Positions 18,112 through 28,400 of a stretch of DNA of 64,000 nt are shown here, in pieces. The position numbers were made by a program, and so were the translations under genes. The notes beneath the pieces are model-generated. The model saw only the letters and a program-made list of their open reading frames with translations. It ran no database searches and was not told the origin of the DNA. The DNA is from Streptomyces bacillaris (GTDB lineage: Bacteria; Actinomycetota; Actinomycetes; Streptomycetales; Streptomycetaceae), in contig NZ_CP029378.1 in the NCBI RefSeq assembly GCF_003268675.1, positions 7,750,001 through 7,814,000 on the forward strand, written 5' to 3'. Numbering within the stretch: the stretch's first letter is position 1; every line of letters begins with the position of its first letter.

Positions 18112-19233
18112 TCAGGCCGCGACGAGCTCCTGCTCGCGGCGGTCCGGCGTGTCGACCTTGGGCTTCCTGTTCGGCAGCGAGAGCCGGAAGACCTTGCGCC
18201 ACGCGGAGAACACCTGCCGGGGCAGCGGTCCGGTGACGTACTCCAGCTCGTACTTCTCGAACAGCGCGCGCACCTTCACCGCGACCTCGGCGTACCGGTT
18301 GCTCGGCAGGTCAGGGAACAGGTGGTGTTCGATCTGGTGCGACAGGTTGCCGGTCATGAAGTGCATGGCCTTACTGCCGCTGATGTTCGCCGAGCCCATC
18401 ATCTGGCGCAGGTACCACTGGCCGCGCGTCTCGCCCTTGATCGACCGGCGCTCGAAGACCTGTACGCCCTCGGGGAAGTGCCCGCACATGATCACCGAGT
18501 GGGACCAGAGGTTGCGGACCAGGTTCGCGGTGAACGTGGCGGCCAGCGTGGGGAGGAACGACGGGCCCGACAGCAGCGGGTGGATCACGTAGTCCTTCAG
18601 CACCTGCTTGCGGATCTTGCGACCCACGGCCTTGGCCCGCGCACGGAACTCCGGGTTCTTGCGGCGGCGCTTGTTCAGGCTCCTGCCGAGCTCCAGGTCG
18701 TACGCGGCGATGCCGTACTCGAAGAAGCAAGCGTTGATGAAGTTCCACAGCGGCTGGCCGAGGTGGAAGGGGTGCCACTTCTGGTCCTCGTCGACGCGCA
18801 TGATGCCGTAGCCGAGGTCGTTGTCCTTGCCGATCACGTTGGTGTACGTGTGGTGCAGCTCGTTGTGCGAGTGCTTCCACTGATCGGAGGGCGAGACGTG
18901 ATCCCATTCCCAGGTGGTGGAGTGGATCTTCGGGTCCCGCATCCAGTCCCACTGGCCGTGCAGGACGTTGTGGCCGATCTCCATGTTGTCCATGATCTTC
19001 GCCACGGACAGCCCGGCGGTGCCGATCAGCCACGCGGGCGGGAAGATCGAGAACAGCAGCACCCCCCTGCTGACCAGCTCCAGCTTGCGCTGCGCCGAGA
19101 TGACCCGGCGGATGTAGGCGGCGTCCTTCTCGCCGCGGCCGGCGATCACCTCGTCGCGGATCGCGTCCAGTTCGCGGCCGAGCTCCTCGATCTGGTCCGC
19201 GGTCAGGTGGGCGGTGGGGTCGATGGCGGTCAA
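18112..19233 (-). CDS. membrane fatty acid desaturase (acyl-CoA/acyl-lipid)
   Basis: A 373-residue di-iron desaturase. The three His boxes are present: HNVLH, HSHNELHH and, near the C-terminus, HQIEHH. Hydrophobic segments (VLLFSIFPPAWLIGTAGLSV and a PTLAATFTANLVRNL region) anchor it in the membrane. It should introduce a double bond into fatty acyl chains using O2 and electrons from the adjacent reductase. A TTG start at 19233 is chosen because AGGAG lies seven bases upstream and just beyond the reductase stop; no better start is in frame. It lies 7 bp after the reductase gene in the same operon, the arrangement known for mycobacterial DesA3 and its reductase. Confidence 0.9.
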   Translation of the reverse strand: MTAIDPTAHLTADQIEELGRELDAIRDEVIAGRGEKDAAYIRRVISAQRKLELVSRGVLLFSIFPPAWLIGTAGLSVAKIMDNMEIGHNVLHGQWDWMRDPKIHSTTWEWDHVSPSDQWKHSHNELHHTYTNVIGKDNDLGYGIMRVDEDQKWHPFHLGQPLWNFINACFFEYGIAAYDLELGRSLNKRRRKNPEFRARAKAVGRKIRKQVLKDYVIHPLLSGPSFLPTLAATFTANLVRNLWSHSVIMCGHFPEGVQVFERRSIKGETRGQWYLRQMMGSANISGSKAMHFMTGNLSHQIEHHLFPDLPSNRYAEVAVKVRALFEKYELEYVTGPLPRQVFSAWRKVFRLSLPNRKPKVDTPDRREQELVAA

Positions 19234-19240
19234 GGTGCTC

Positions 19241-20296
19241 CTACCGTTCGATGTCGCAGGGGCCCGCCGCGGCGGACACGCAGGTCTGGATGAGGACGCC
19301 CGGCTCGGCCTCGGTGATCTCACCGGTGCGCAGGTCGCGGACGGCGCCGGCCTTGAGCGGCGTGACGCAGCCGAAGCAGATGCCCATGCGGCACCCGGAG
19401 GGCATGAGCACGCCGGCCTCCTCGCCGATGTCCAGCAATGGCGTGGCGCCGTCAGCGTCGATGGTCTTGCCGGTGGCGCTGAACGTGACCTCGCCGCCGT
19501 CGCCGGCGACGACGACGCTGGGGCGGAAGCGTTCGGTGTGCAGGTGCTCTGGTACGCCGTGCTCGGTCCAGTGCTCTTCGGCGGCGTCGAGCAGGCCCGC
19601 GGGCCCGCAAGCCCAGGTCTCGCGCTCGGCCCAGTCGGGCACGAGTTCGTCGAACCGGGCGATGTCGAGCATGCCGTCCGCGTCGGTGTGCACCTCGGTG
19701 AGCCGAAGCTTCCCGGCCGCGACCAGGTCGTGCAGTTCTCCGCGGAAGATCACGTCCTGCGGCCGCGGCGCGCAGTGGACCATGACGACGTCGTCGAAGT
19801 CGGTGTCGCGCAGCATGCCCATGATGGGAGTGATGCCGCTGCCAGCCGTCAGGAACAGCACCTTGGCGGGCTCGGCCCGCGGCAGCACGAAGTCACCGGT
19901 CGGCTGGTCGAGCTGGATCAGCGTGCCCGGTCCCGCCCTGCGGACCAGGTGATTGCTGACCTTGCCGCCCGGGATCGCCTTCACGGTGATCGTGACGCGG
20001 CCGTCCACGCGGTTCGCCGGCGAGGTGAGGGAGTAGGCACGCCACAGGCGCACTCCGTCGACGTCGACCCCGATCCGCACGTACTGGCCAGCCGTGTGGC
20101 CGCGCCAGCCCCGTCCGGGCCTGATCACGACAGTCGCGGCGTCATCGGTCTCGGGGTGCACGGCCTCGATGCGCCCGCGCAGGTCGGCACCCGCCCGCAG
20201 CGGGCTGATCAGGTCGAGGTAGTCCGACGGCAGCAGCGGCGTCGTGACCATCTCCAACAGTTTCCACGCCCTGCCGCGGAGGGCTGCTCTCGTCAT
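19241..20296 (-). CDS. ferredoxin-NAD(P)H reductase with C-terminal [2Fe-2S] domain
   Basis: A 351-residue FNR-like electron-transfer protein. The FAD site is RAYSLTSP, the nicotinamide/ribose site is FLTAGSGITPIMGMLR, and the C-terminal plant-type ferredoxin domain has the cluster motif CRMGICFGC with the fourth Cys in IQTC. It would pass electrons from NAD(P)H through FAD and the iron-sulphur cluster to the desaturase encoded 7 bp downstream. It is transcribed away from the PucR-type regulator, with 86 bp between the start codons. Confidence 0.9.
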   Translation of the reverse strand: MTRAALRGRAWKLLEMVTTPLLPSDYLDLISPLRAGADLRGRIEAVHPETDDAATVVIRPGRGWRGHTAGQYVRIGVDVDGVRLWRAYSLTSPANRVDGRVTITVKAIPGGKVSNHLVRRAGPGTLIQLDQPTGDFVLPRAEPAKVLFLTAGSGITPIMGMLRDTDFDDVVMVHCAPRPQDVIFRGELHDLVAAGKLRLTEVHTDADGMLDIARFDELVPDWAERETWACGPAGLLDAAEEHWTEHGVPEHLHTERFRPSVVVAGDGGEVTFSATGKTIDADGATPLLDIGEEAGVLMPSGCRMGICFGCVTPLKAGAVRDLRTGEITEAEPGVLIQTCVSAAAGPCDIER

Positions 20297-20382
20297 GCCT
20301 CCAGCTTGCTGCCCCTCAGGGGGTAAGGTCCTGACCGAAAGATGTGAATTTGATCGGCTGAATTGTTCGCAGGAAACAAAAC
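20297..20382. promoter_or_regulatory. divergent promoter of desaturase operon and regulator
   Basis: Only 86 bp separate the two start codons, so both promoters overlap here. The stretch GATGTGAATTTGATCGGCTG, followed by AATTGTTCGCAGG, is AT-richer than its surroundings and suits polymerase and regulator binding. I cannot mark -35/-10 boxes with confidence. Confidence 0.45.
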
Positions 20383-21522
20383 GTGAGCCATGCCATGCGA
20401 AGGGCCAGTGAACTGGCCCTCGACGAGACGACGGTCACCGCGCTTCGGGCCGCGCTGAAGACCACCGCGGACGAGGTCGTCCAGGCGATCATCGACGAGG
20501 TCCCTTCCTACGCCAATGCCCTCTCGGGCCGTATGGGCGCCACCATCCGCCGAGCCGTCCGCACCGCCCTGGGGTACTACCTGGACCTCGCGAGCGGGAA
20601 CGCCACCGGCGGCGACGGCGGTGACGCAGCCTACGAGCTGGGCCGCGGCGAGGTCCGCGACGGCCGTTCGATGGACGCCCTGCTCAGCGCCTATCGCGTC
20701 GGCGCCCGCGTGGCCTGGCGATGCCTGGCGGCGGGTGCCGTCTCCGCAGGTCTGCCCGCCGCCGAGGTCGCCAAGTTCGCCGAGCTGACCTTCGCCTACA
20801 TCGACGAGCTCTCCGCCGCGAGCGCCGCGGGCCACGCTGACGAGCTTGCCGCCCAGGGCCGGGCCCACGAGCGCCACCTGGAACACCTGGCCCGCGAGCT
20901 CCTCGCCAGCGTGAGCCCGGACGTGCTGCTGGCCTCTGCGCAACGGGCCGAGTGGCAGACCCCGGTCTCGCTCACCGCGGTCCTCCTGCCCGCCGCGCAG
21001 GCCCGGCCTGCCTACCGCACGCTCGATCCGAGCACCCTCGTCCTCGACGACCTGCCGGACGCCACCGGTGTGCTGCTCGTCCCCGATGCCGACCGGTCGC
21101 ACCTCCTGCGGCAGCTCACCGACCGCACCGCCGTGGTCGGCCCGGCGCGGCCCTGGGCTCGCGCGTCCGCCTCGTACGCACGAGCCGCACGCGCGCGCTC
21201 CCTTCACCCCGGCATCCGCGACACCGAGGAGCACCTGCCCGAGCTGGTACTGAGCGCCGACATGGACGCGCTCGCGGACCTGCGGGCCCGAGCCCTCGCA
21301 CCGCTGCGGTCGCTGCCGGTCGCGACCGCACGGCGGCTGGAGGACACGCTGCGGGCGTGGCTGCTGCACCAAGGCAGGCGGGAGGAGGTGGCGGCGGCGC
21401 TGTTCGTCCATCCCCAGACGGTCCGGTACCGGATGTCGCAGCTGCGGGAGCTGTTCCCGGACCTCACATCGCCGCACCGGGCCCTCGAACTGATGCTCGC
21501 GGTCGGTCTACGGGGCACCTGA
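20383..21522 (+). CDS. PucR/CdaR-type transcriptional regulator
   Basis: A 379-residue regulator. The C-terminus has the PucR helix-turn-helix: LRAWLLHQGRREEVAAALFV, HPQTVRYRMSQLRELF, then SPHRALELMLAVGL. The N-terminal 200 residues form the helical sensor typical of this subfamily (GRGEVRDGRSMDALLSAYRV and AELTFAYIDELSA). A GTG at 20383 is used; an ATG four codons on is the alternative. The divergent layout makes the desaturase-reductase operon its most likely target. Similar pairs are regarded as controlling membrane-lipid unsaturation, but the inducer is unknown. Confidence 0.8.
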   Translation: MSHAMRRASELALDETTVTALRAALKTTADEVVQAIIDEVPSYANALSGRMGATIRRAVRTALGYYLDLASGNATGGDGGDAAYELGRGEVRDGRSMDALLSAYRVGARVAWRCLAAGAVSAGLPAAEVAKFAELTFAYIDELSAASAAGHADELAAQGRAHERHLEHLARELLASVSPDVLLASAQRAEWQTPVSLTAVLLPAAQARPAYRTLDPSTLVLDDLPDATGVLLVPDADRSHLLRQLTDRTAVVGPARPWARASASYARAARARSLHPGIRDTEEHLPELVLSADMDALADLRARALAPLRSLPVATARRLEDTLRAWLLHQGRREEVAAALFVHPQTVRYRMSQLRELFPDLTSPHRALELMLAVGLRGT

Positions 21523-21970
21523 CACGTACGTCGACCAGACCGTCCCTGCTGCTCACCGGCACCGCCCGCGCCGTCGCCCCTGACCCCGCCGACCGCCCCA
21601 CCGCGAAGGAGCTGACCACCGCATGGTGAGCCTGCGTGCCGCGCCTTGGTGCTCGTCGGCGACGCCCCCTCACCCGCGTCTGCAGCGTGCCTCCATCCGG
21701 CACACCCCCTCACCCTCGACCAGGCCGGCCGTGTGGCGCCCGTCTGGATGTTCCTCGCCGACCGGCTCGGGTTGTTCCTCCAAAACGAGGAGGCCGCGAA
21801 CCGCATCGACGACGCTGTGGGCAAACTGATCGAGGTCCGCGCACGGTGGGGACGACCTACGTGGTCGCTGTCCTCGGCAGCCAAGCCGCCTCGCTGCTAG
21901 CTGCGAACACCGGACCCGACGGCGATCCAGAGTCCTGTTCGGCCCTACGATCCGCGCGAAGAATGCGTGG
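21523..21970. other. gap with a possible small gene relic
   Basis: About 450 bp. A frame at 21646-21900 (+) contains LTLDQAGRVAPVWMFLADRL followed by GLFLQNEEAANRIDDAVGKL, which reads like a helical protein, but it lacks a good ribosome binding site and its end is not protein-like. I treat it as a doubtful relic. Confidence 0.3.
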
Positions 21971-22363
21971 TCAGCGACGCCGGCCGCGGCCGATGCGGCG
22001 GTCGTCGGCCAGTGCGGTAAGGGGGCCGAACTCGCAGGCAAGCTCGTTCCACGTTAGAACCTCGCCACAGCGGGCCGGGAACTCCTTCGGGTTGAACTCG
22101 GGCATGGTCCAGGTGCCGGTGCCCCGGTCCCGCAGCCACAGGTCCCCGTCACCGTCGACCACAGTCGGCGGGACCGGAACGGGCTCGGCCTGATCGGTGG
22201 GTTCCCAGGTGACCCGGCCCGGGTGGGAAGCGCGGCGCAGCTCGGTGGTGGCCAGCCGTGCGGCCAAGTCACGGGTGGACTCTTCGGCGTCCTTGACCGA
22301 CGCGAGTCGGAATGCGTCGTCGAGTACGGGCAGGGCTGGATTCTTGCTGCGCTTTGAACTCAT
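21971..22363 (-). CDS. hypothetical protein
   Basis: A 130-residue protein starting MSSKRSKNPALP with a strong ribosome binding site (GGAGGTAA) 8 bases ahead. A helical N-terminal half (LASVKDAEESTRDLAARLAT) leads to a beta-type segment with DGDGDLWLRDRGTGTWTMP, ending in Arg-rich GRGRRR. No signal peptide, membrane segment or known motif. Family not recognised. Confidence 0.6.
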   Translation of the reverse strand: MSSKRSKNPALPVLDDAFRLASVKDAEESTRDLAARLATTELRRASHPGRVTWEPTDQAEPVPVPPTVVDGDGDLWLRDRGTGTWTMPEFNPKEFPARCGEVLTWNELACEFGPLTALADDRRIGRGRRR

Positions 22364-22571
22364 ACGCTGATTACCTCCGGTGGGGGGCGTCACATCCGTT
22401 ATGGCACCCCATAGAGGAACACGGTATCCGAGACGGAAGCCCGACCAGTCGGATGCAGGTTCGGGTCACAGGTTGAGTCATGCGGCCTAGAGGGCCGATC
22501 CGGTCAGGCAGTCTCGGATTCGACGGGAGGCAGTCGGGAGCAATCGTCAATACCTGTGGATCAGCGGTTGC

Positions 22572-22901
22572 TCAGCTTCGAAGTGATCGGAGTCGGGTAA
22601 GTCCTTCGATCGCCGAGAGTTCGTCGCTGAGGGCCTCGTCGGCGGCCGCCGAGGTGACGAGCACGAGTACGGACACGTCGGGGTATTCGTCCTCGTAGAG
22701 ATCGTCTTTCCCATCGTCTCCGGGAATGGCGTTCGGCTGGACCTGGAGACGGGTCGTGTCGGCGAGGGTGCCGAGGAAGTAGACGCCGAGGTAGTCGCTC
22801 TCGCGTTTGGTGAAGGTCGCGGCGAGTCGGTCGGCGATCAGGTCTGACAACTCCTTGGCCGTGTAGGAGTTCGTGCCGTACGTGGTGTCGAAGCCGGTCA
22901 T
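22572..22901 (-). CDS. hypothetical acidic protein
   Basis: A 109-residue protein with GAGGAGAA nine bases before the ATG. Sequence highlights are YTAKELSDLIADRLAATFTK, a GVYFLGTLADTTRLQVQPN strand and an acidic loop GDDGKDDLYEDEYPDVSVLV. The pattern (short N-terminal helix, then beta strands) could be a small alpha/beta domain; no family recognised. It starts 13 bp after the stop of an IS256 transposase, so the insertion may have displaced its promoter. Confidence 0.6.
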   Translation of the reverse strand: MTGFDTTYGTNSYTAKELSDLIADRLAATFTKRESDYLGVYFLGTLADTTRLQVQPNAIPGDDGKDDLYEDEYPDVSVLVLVTSAAADEALSDELSAIEGLTRLRSLRS

Positions 22902-22914
22902 CTGGACATTCTCC

Positions 22915-24168
22915 TCATGCCGCGCGGGTCTCGGTGCGTTCGACCAGCAGGCCGTTCTCGAAGCGGGCTCCGGCTCGAACGAGCGGGACCAGATGGGCTC
23001 CGGTGATCGCGCGCCAGCGGGCCTGCGCGGACTCGACGAGCTTGAACACCATGGCCAGGGCCGCGGCCGGGCTGCCGGCGCCACGAGTGACCTTCGTCCG
23101 CAGCTTGACCGTGGAGAACGTCGACTCGATGGGATTCGTGGTCCGCAGGTGGACCCAGTGCTCGGCCGGGAAGTCATAGAACGCCAGTAGCTCGTCCCGG
23201 TCGTCGGTGATCTTCGCAATGGCCTTGGGCCACTTCGTGCCGTAGGTGCGGGCGAACCCCTCGATTGCCTTCTCCGCGTGGGCGCGGTCCTCTGCGTTGT
23301 AGATCTCCTGCATCGCCTTCGTCGCACCCGGCTGCGTGGACTTGGGCAGGCAGTTGGTGACGTTGCGGGATTTGTGAACCCAGCATCTCTGCTGCCTCGC
23401 GGCCGGGAACACCTCGGCGAGAGCCCGCCAAAGGCCCATGGCGCCATCGCCGACGACCAGCTCCGGGTCGCGCATTCCGCGCCTGCGGCAGTCCCGCAGC
23501 AAGTCTGCCCAGGACTCAGTGGACTCCCGCAGTCCCTCGGCCAGGGCGACCAGTTCCTTGGTGCCGTCCAGACGGACACCGAGCAGGACCAGGACGCACG
23601 AGTGCGCCTGACCGAGCCGCACCTTCGGGTGCACGCCGTCGGCCCACACGTAGACGAAGTCGCGGTCGGACAGGTCCCGGTCTTGGAAGGCGGCGTGGTC
23701 GTCAGTCCACTGCTTCGTCAGCCGGGTCACGGTCGCGGGCGACAGGCCGGCCGTGCCGCCGAGGAACTGCTCCAGCGCCGGCACGAAGTCCCCGGACGAC
23801 AACCCGTGCAGGTAGAGCAGCGGCAGCACCTCCGAGATCTTCGGCGACTTGCGGCACCAAGGAGCCAGGATCTTGGAGGAGAACCGCTTGCGCTCGCCGG
23901 TGACCTCGTCGACGCGACGGTCGTTGACGCGCGGCGCGGTGACCGCGACCGGGCCGGCCGCGGTGACTACGGTGCGGGGCCGGTGGTGGCCGTTGCGGAC
24001 GACCAAGCGCCGCCCGTGCTCGTCGGTCTCGGCCGCCAACTCGGCTATGTATTGGTAGACTTCCGCCTCCAGGGCGGCGGCCAGCATCCGGCGGGCACCT
24101 TCCCGCACGATCTCGTCGATCAGGGAGCCGGACTGTGTGGAGCCGTCGTCGGTCACTACGCTGAGCAC
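22915..24168 (-). CDS. IS256-family transposase (second, distinct copy)
   Basis: A 417-residue mutator-type transposase, clearly different from the 12203 copy. Catalytic Asp residues are in VYVWADGVHPKV and LVVGDGAMGLW, the Glu in RTTNPIESTFST; QRCWVHKSRNVTN is the conserved helical insert. Full length, no frameshift. Terminal inverted repeats were not clear by eye; the left end must lie between 22902 and 22915 or inside the neighbouring gene's leader. Confidence 0.9.
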   Translation of the reverse strand: MLSVVTDDGSTQSGSLIDEIVREGARRMLAAALEAEVYQYIAELAAETDEHGRRLVVRNGHHRPRTVVTAAGPVAVTAPRVNDRRVDEVTGERKRFSSKILAPWCRKSPKISEVLPLLYLHGLSSGDFVPALEQFLGGTAGLSPATVTRLTKQWTDDHAAFQDRDLSDRDFVYVWADGVHPKVRLGQAHSCVLVLLGVRLDGTKELVALAEGLRESTESWADLLRDCRRRGMRDPELVVGDGAMGLWRALAEVFPAARQQRCWVHKSRNVTNCLPKSTQPGATKAMQEIYNAEDRAHAEKAIEGFARTYGTKWPKAIAKITDDRDELLAFYDFPAEHWVHLRTTNPIESTFSTVKLRTKVTRGAGSPAAALAMVFKLVESAQARWRAITGAHLVPLVRAGARFENGLLVERTETRAA

Positions 24169-24476
24169 GGGCGTGCCTTCCCGACCCGCGCTGCAACGCG
24201 GGCCTACTCGGAGACCATCAAAGGATCATTCGGGAAGGTACGCCCTCCGCGTTCCTCCCGGAGCCGATCCACAGGTTCCGAGCATTGCTCCGTTGCTGCC
24301 CAAAGGTTGCCAATCGGTGATGAGTCGGCCTGCCGTGGATCCGGATCAATGCTCAAGTTGACCAGGTACGGCCCGGCGCGTTCCTCCGTTGGGCTCGTTC
24401 ACTACCCCGGGTGCCCGGTGGGTGCTCAGACGCGCACCTGTAGCCCCGGCCTTGGGATGCTCGGCGTGCCGGATCC
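24169..24476. other. gap beside IS256 copy
   Basis: Holds the right part of the IS element and its outer flank. No gene is supported by codon use or homology. Confidence 0.35.
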
Positions 24477-25487
24477 CTACCCGGCCCGGGGGAATGTCGA
24501 GGCGGCTCCGGCGACACCGGTTCCGTAGCGGGTCGCGGCTTTATCGAGAGCGGTTTCGAGGCGGCGGAGCTTGTCGTCTTGGGCGTCGAGGGTGAGCTGG
24601 TGGACGGTGTCCTCGGCGGGCCGGAGGCGTTCTGCGCGCAGGGCGATGGTGCGGACGCGGGCGCGCTGGAGTCCGAAGCCAGTGAGGAGGGCGCGGGCGG
24701 CGGCCGCCAACGCGGGGGTGTGCGCAGTGGGTTCGGCGAGGCTGCGGCTGCGGGCGGTCTGGGTGCCGTCGGCGTAGGTGACGGTGAGCGTGAGCGCCTG
24801 GGCGATCTCCCCGCTTGTACGGAGCCGACCGCCGAGGTCCTGAACCAGGCCGAGAACCGCGCGGTGATGCTGGTCGGGGTCGAGCTCGTCGCGGTCGAAA
24901 CGGCGGCTCGCGCTCATCGACCTGGGCGCGGCACCGGGGACGACGGGGCGCTCGTCGATACCGCGGGCGCGGTCGTGGGCCAGACGGGCCGCGGTGGTCC
25001 CGAGGACGCGCTGGAGGGTGGGGAGCTGGGTGTCGGCGATGTCGCCAACGGTGTTGATCCCGTAGCGGGCCAGGGTGCGGGCGGTCTTGGGCCCGATGCC
25101 GGGCAGGGCGGAGGCCGGCTTCGTGCGCAGGAACGCGGCGACCTCGTACGGGTCGTCCCGTACCACGGTGGCTGCCCCCGGCGGGGTGGTGTCGGCGGCT
25201 ATGGCTGCGATCGAGCGGGTGGGTCCGGCGCCGGCGGAGCACGCAACGCCGTGGAGGGCGAGCAGGCGCAGCCGGAGTACGGCGACCAGGCCCTCGGCGT
25301 CGCGGCCCCAGTACGTGAGGGCGCCGGTGAGGTCGGCGTACGCGGACCAGTCGGCGGGCAGGGGCTCGACGCGGGAGCTGATGCCGTCGACGACCGTGAG
25401 CAGCTGCCCGTACAGCTCTTCGCTCCGTTCGGCGGGGTGGAAGTGGAGGCGCAGGATCGCGCGCGGCCGCGACCTGGTGGTGTTCAT
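24477..25487 (-). CDS. imuB: ImuB-like Y-family polymerase homologue, probably catalytically inactive
   Basis: A 336-residue Y-family protein. The fingers/thumb landmarks are clear: GVACSAGAGPTRSIAAIAA, a helix-hairpin-helix ALPGIGPKTARTLARYGI and a little-finger domain from about residue 190. The palm acidic residues are missing: the usual N-terminal DxD(A)FF strand reads AILRLHFHP, and the SIDE(A)F segment reads WSAYADLTGALTYWG. This matches ImuB, a non-catalytic adaptor that couples the error-prone polymerase DnaE2 to the beta clamp. The ATG overlaps the dnaE2 stop by 4 bp. No imuA is visible. Confidence 0.8.
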   Translation of the reverse strand: MNTTRSRPRAILRLHFHPAERSEELYGQLLTVVDGISSRVEPLPADWSAYADLTGALTYWGRDAEGLVAVLRLRLLALHGVACSAGAGPTRSIAAIAADTTPPGAATVVRDDPYEVAAFLRTKPASALPGIGPKTARTLARYGINTVGDIADTQLPTLQRVLGTTAARLAHDRARGIDERPVVPGAAPRSMSASRRFDRDELDPDQHHRAVLGLVQDLGGRLRTSGEIAQALTLTVTYADGTQTARSRSLAEPTAHTPALAAAARALLTGFGLQRARVRTIALRAERLRPAEDTVHQLTLDAQDDKLRRLETALDKAATRYGTGVAGAASTFPRAG

Positions 25488-28400
25488 CCGGCGCTCCCCT
25501 GGCTCCTGTGCCCGAAGCGGGTGAGGTCGGCCGAGCGGGTTCCGGCGGGCTGGAGGTCGCTCCAGGGGTGCAGGCGGGCTCCCGCAGTGCCGTCGGGAAT
25601 GGTTCGCCCCGCCGCGGGCTCGGCGGGCGTCGGCGCCGGGGCTTGACCGAGGAGGTCAAGGACGGCCTGGGGTCCATGGGTCGCGCGGGCGGTGGCGAGT
25701 TCGTCGAGGTCCCAGGCCATCTCGCCGACGACGGTGCGCCGGGGGCCGCGGGCTTCGACGGTGCCGCGTACGAGGAGCACCCCGTGGTGGAAGACAGTGT
25801 GCGCGCACCGTTCGTGGGAGTCCTCGAAGAAGGCGAGGTCGACGAGGCCGGAGCCGTCTTCGAGGGTGACGAAGATGATGCGTTTGCCTGAGGCGATGGG
25901 CGGGGTCTGGGTGGAGGCGCGGACGCCGGCGACCAGGACGCGGTGCCCGGGGTGCATCGCCCGCAGGTGTTTGGCGTCGGTGGCGCCGATCTCCCGCAGG
26001 AGCCGGTGGTGGTCTTCCATGAGGTGCCGGGAGACGTCGATCTTGAGGACGCCGAGCTCGGCGTCGAGGCGTTCGCGGGCGGTCATCTCCCGCAGCCCGG
26101 ACGCCCCGGCCGTGTGCGGGGTGGTGGTGAGCGGCAGCTGCCCGGGCCCGGGGCGGGTGCGGGCCTGGCGGTGGAGTTCGGTCGCCTGGAGCAGCAGGTC
26201 TCGCCGTGTTGCTTCGCCCTTGAGCTGGTCGAGGGCGCCGATGCTGATGAGGCGCTCGACGGTGGGGAGCTTGGGGTGGGCGCGGGCGTAGAAGTCCTGG
26301 AGGGAGGTGTAGGGCTGGCCTGCGGCGATCCGGGCGACCTCCTCCTCGGAGATGCCGTGGACCGTGGACAGGGAGATCCGCACCCCCCACCCCTTCTCCG
26401 TCCGCTCGACCGTGTACTGCGGCTGGGAGGCGTTGATGTCGACGGGCAGGACGGGGACGTTGTGGCGGCGGGCGTCGGCGACGATGACGCGGGCCGGCCA
26501 CATGCCGGGGTCGTGCTCCAGTAGTCCGGCGTACAGAGCGGCGGGGTGGTGGGCCTTGAGCCAGGCGGACTGCAGCGCGGGCACGGCGAACGCGACGGCG
26601 TGGGCCCGGCAGAACCCGTACGCCCCGAACGACGCGACGATCGACCAGACTTCGTCCAGGACGCCGGGGCCGTACCCGCGGGCGCCGGCCTGCTGCCGGA
26701 ACCACGCCTCGACCCTGGGCAGCCGCTCCTTGTCGCTGAGGGCGCGGCGGGCTACCTCTCCGAGGGCGCGGTCGCAGCCGGTCATGACGGCGAGGATGTC
26801 GATGATCTGCTCGTGCCAGATCGTCACCCCGTACGTATCGCGCAGGACCGGTTCCAGGTCCGGGTGCGGGTAAGTGGGGGTGGCGCCGTGGCGGGCGGCG
26901 ATGTAGAGGGCGGGCATCCCGCCCTGGACGGGGCCGGGGCGGAAGAGGCTGATGTCGGCGATGACGTCCTGCGGGCCGCGTGGCTGGAGCCGGCCGACGA
27001 GGTCCTGCTGGCCGGGGGACTCCAGCTGGAACATCGCCACCGTGTCCGAGGCCTGGATGAGAGCGAAGGCAAATCGGTCGTCGAGGGGGACGTGGTCGGG
27101 GTTGTCGAGGTCGATGACCCGGCCGGTGGTGCGGCGGATCTCGGTGATGGCGTGCGCCATCGCCGACTGCATCCGCACCCCCAGCACGTCGAGCTTGAGC
27201 AGGCCCAGGTCCTCGACGTCGTCCTTGTCGGCCTGGAGCATCGGGTACTCGCCGCCGGGGGTGGGCTGTACGGGCAGCCGGTCCAGGAGGCTGGTGTTGG
27301 AGAGGATCACGCCGCAGGGGTGCATCGCGATCCCGCGCGGCAGCGCGTCCAGGCTCTCGGCGAGCTCCCACAGCGGCCCGTACCGCCCTGCCTCCGCGGC
27401 GAGCTCCCGCAGCTCGGGCAGCTCAGAGAGCGCGGAGCGGATGTCGCACGCCCGGATGTGCGGGAACGACTTCGCGATCCGGTCCACCGTGGCCGGGGTG
27501 ATCCCGAGCGCGAGGCCGGTGTCCCGCAGGGCGTGCCGGGCCCGGTAGGTCTCGGGCATCCCGGTGACCGCGACCCGATCCCGCCCGAACCGGTCGATGA
27601 TCTTGTCGTAGACCTCCAGTCGGCGCGCGGACTCCACGTCTATGTCGATGTCCGGCAGCGAGGCGCGTCGCTCGGACAGGAACCGTTCGAAGAGCAGGTT
27701 GTGCTCCAGCGGGTTCGCGGTGGCGACGAACAGGCTGTGGTTGACCATGGAGCCGGCTCCGGAGCCGCGGGCGGCGACCCGGATGCCCATGTCCCGTACG
27801 TCGGCGACGACCTGGGCCACGGCCAGGAAGTACGGCTCGTAGTGGAGCCGGCCGATGACGCCGAGCTCGTAGTCGAGCTGGTCCATCGAACGGCGGTCCC
27901 GGTCGAGGCCGCGGGCGGCCATGCCGCTCTCGCACCGCTGCCGCAGCAGCCGCATCGCCCCACCCGCCCCAGCCTCGGCCCCGACCACGGACGGCTCGGG
28001 GAAATGCGGGACCCCGAGCCCCAGATCCCTAACAGGATCGACCTCGCACGCCTCCGCGACGGCCACGGTGTCGGCGAGCAGCCGCACGGCACGCGCCCGG
28101 CCGCCCCCGTGCGCGGCCGCCACCCGCTCGGCAATCTCCGTCATTGCAGGCCCGCCCTTGAGCCAGCGTTCTCCGCAGTCGAGCCGCCGCCGGTCGACGG
28201 GCCGCAGGAGGCGGGCCGCGTCCAGCACGTCCGCGACCCGGTGCTGGGACCGGTCGGCGTACCGTACGGCGTTGGTCAGCACGGCCGGGACACCGAGCCG
28301 GTCGGCGAGCGCCAGGGTGTGCGCGGCCAGACGGACCGACCCCGAGCCCGTGCCGGACAGGCCCCAGCACACGATCTCCAGCCCCAGCCCGCCACCGGCC

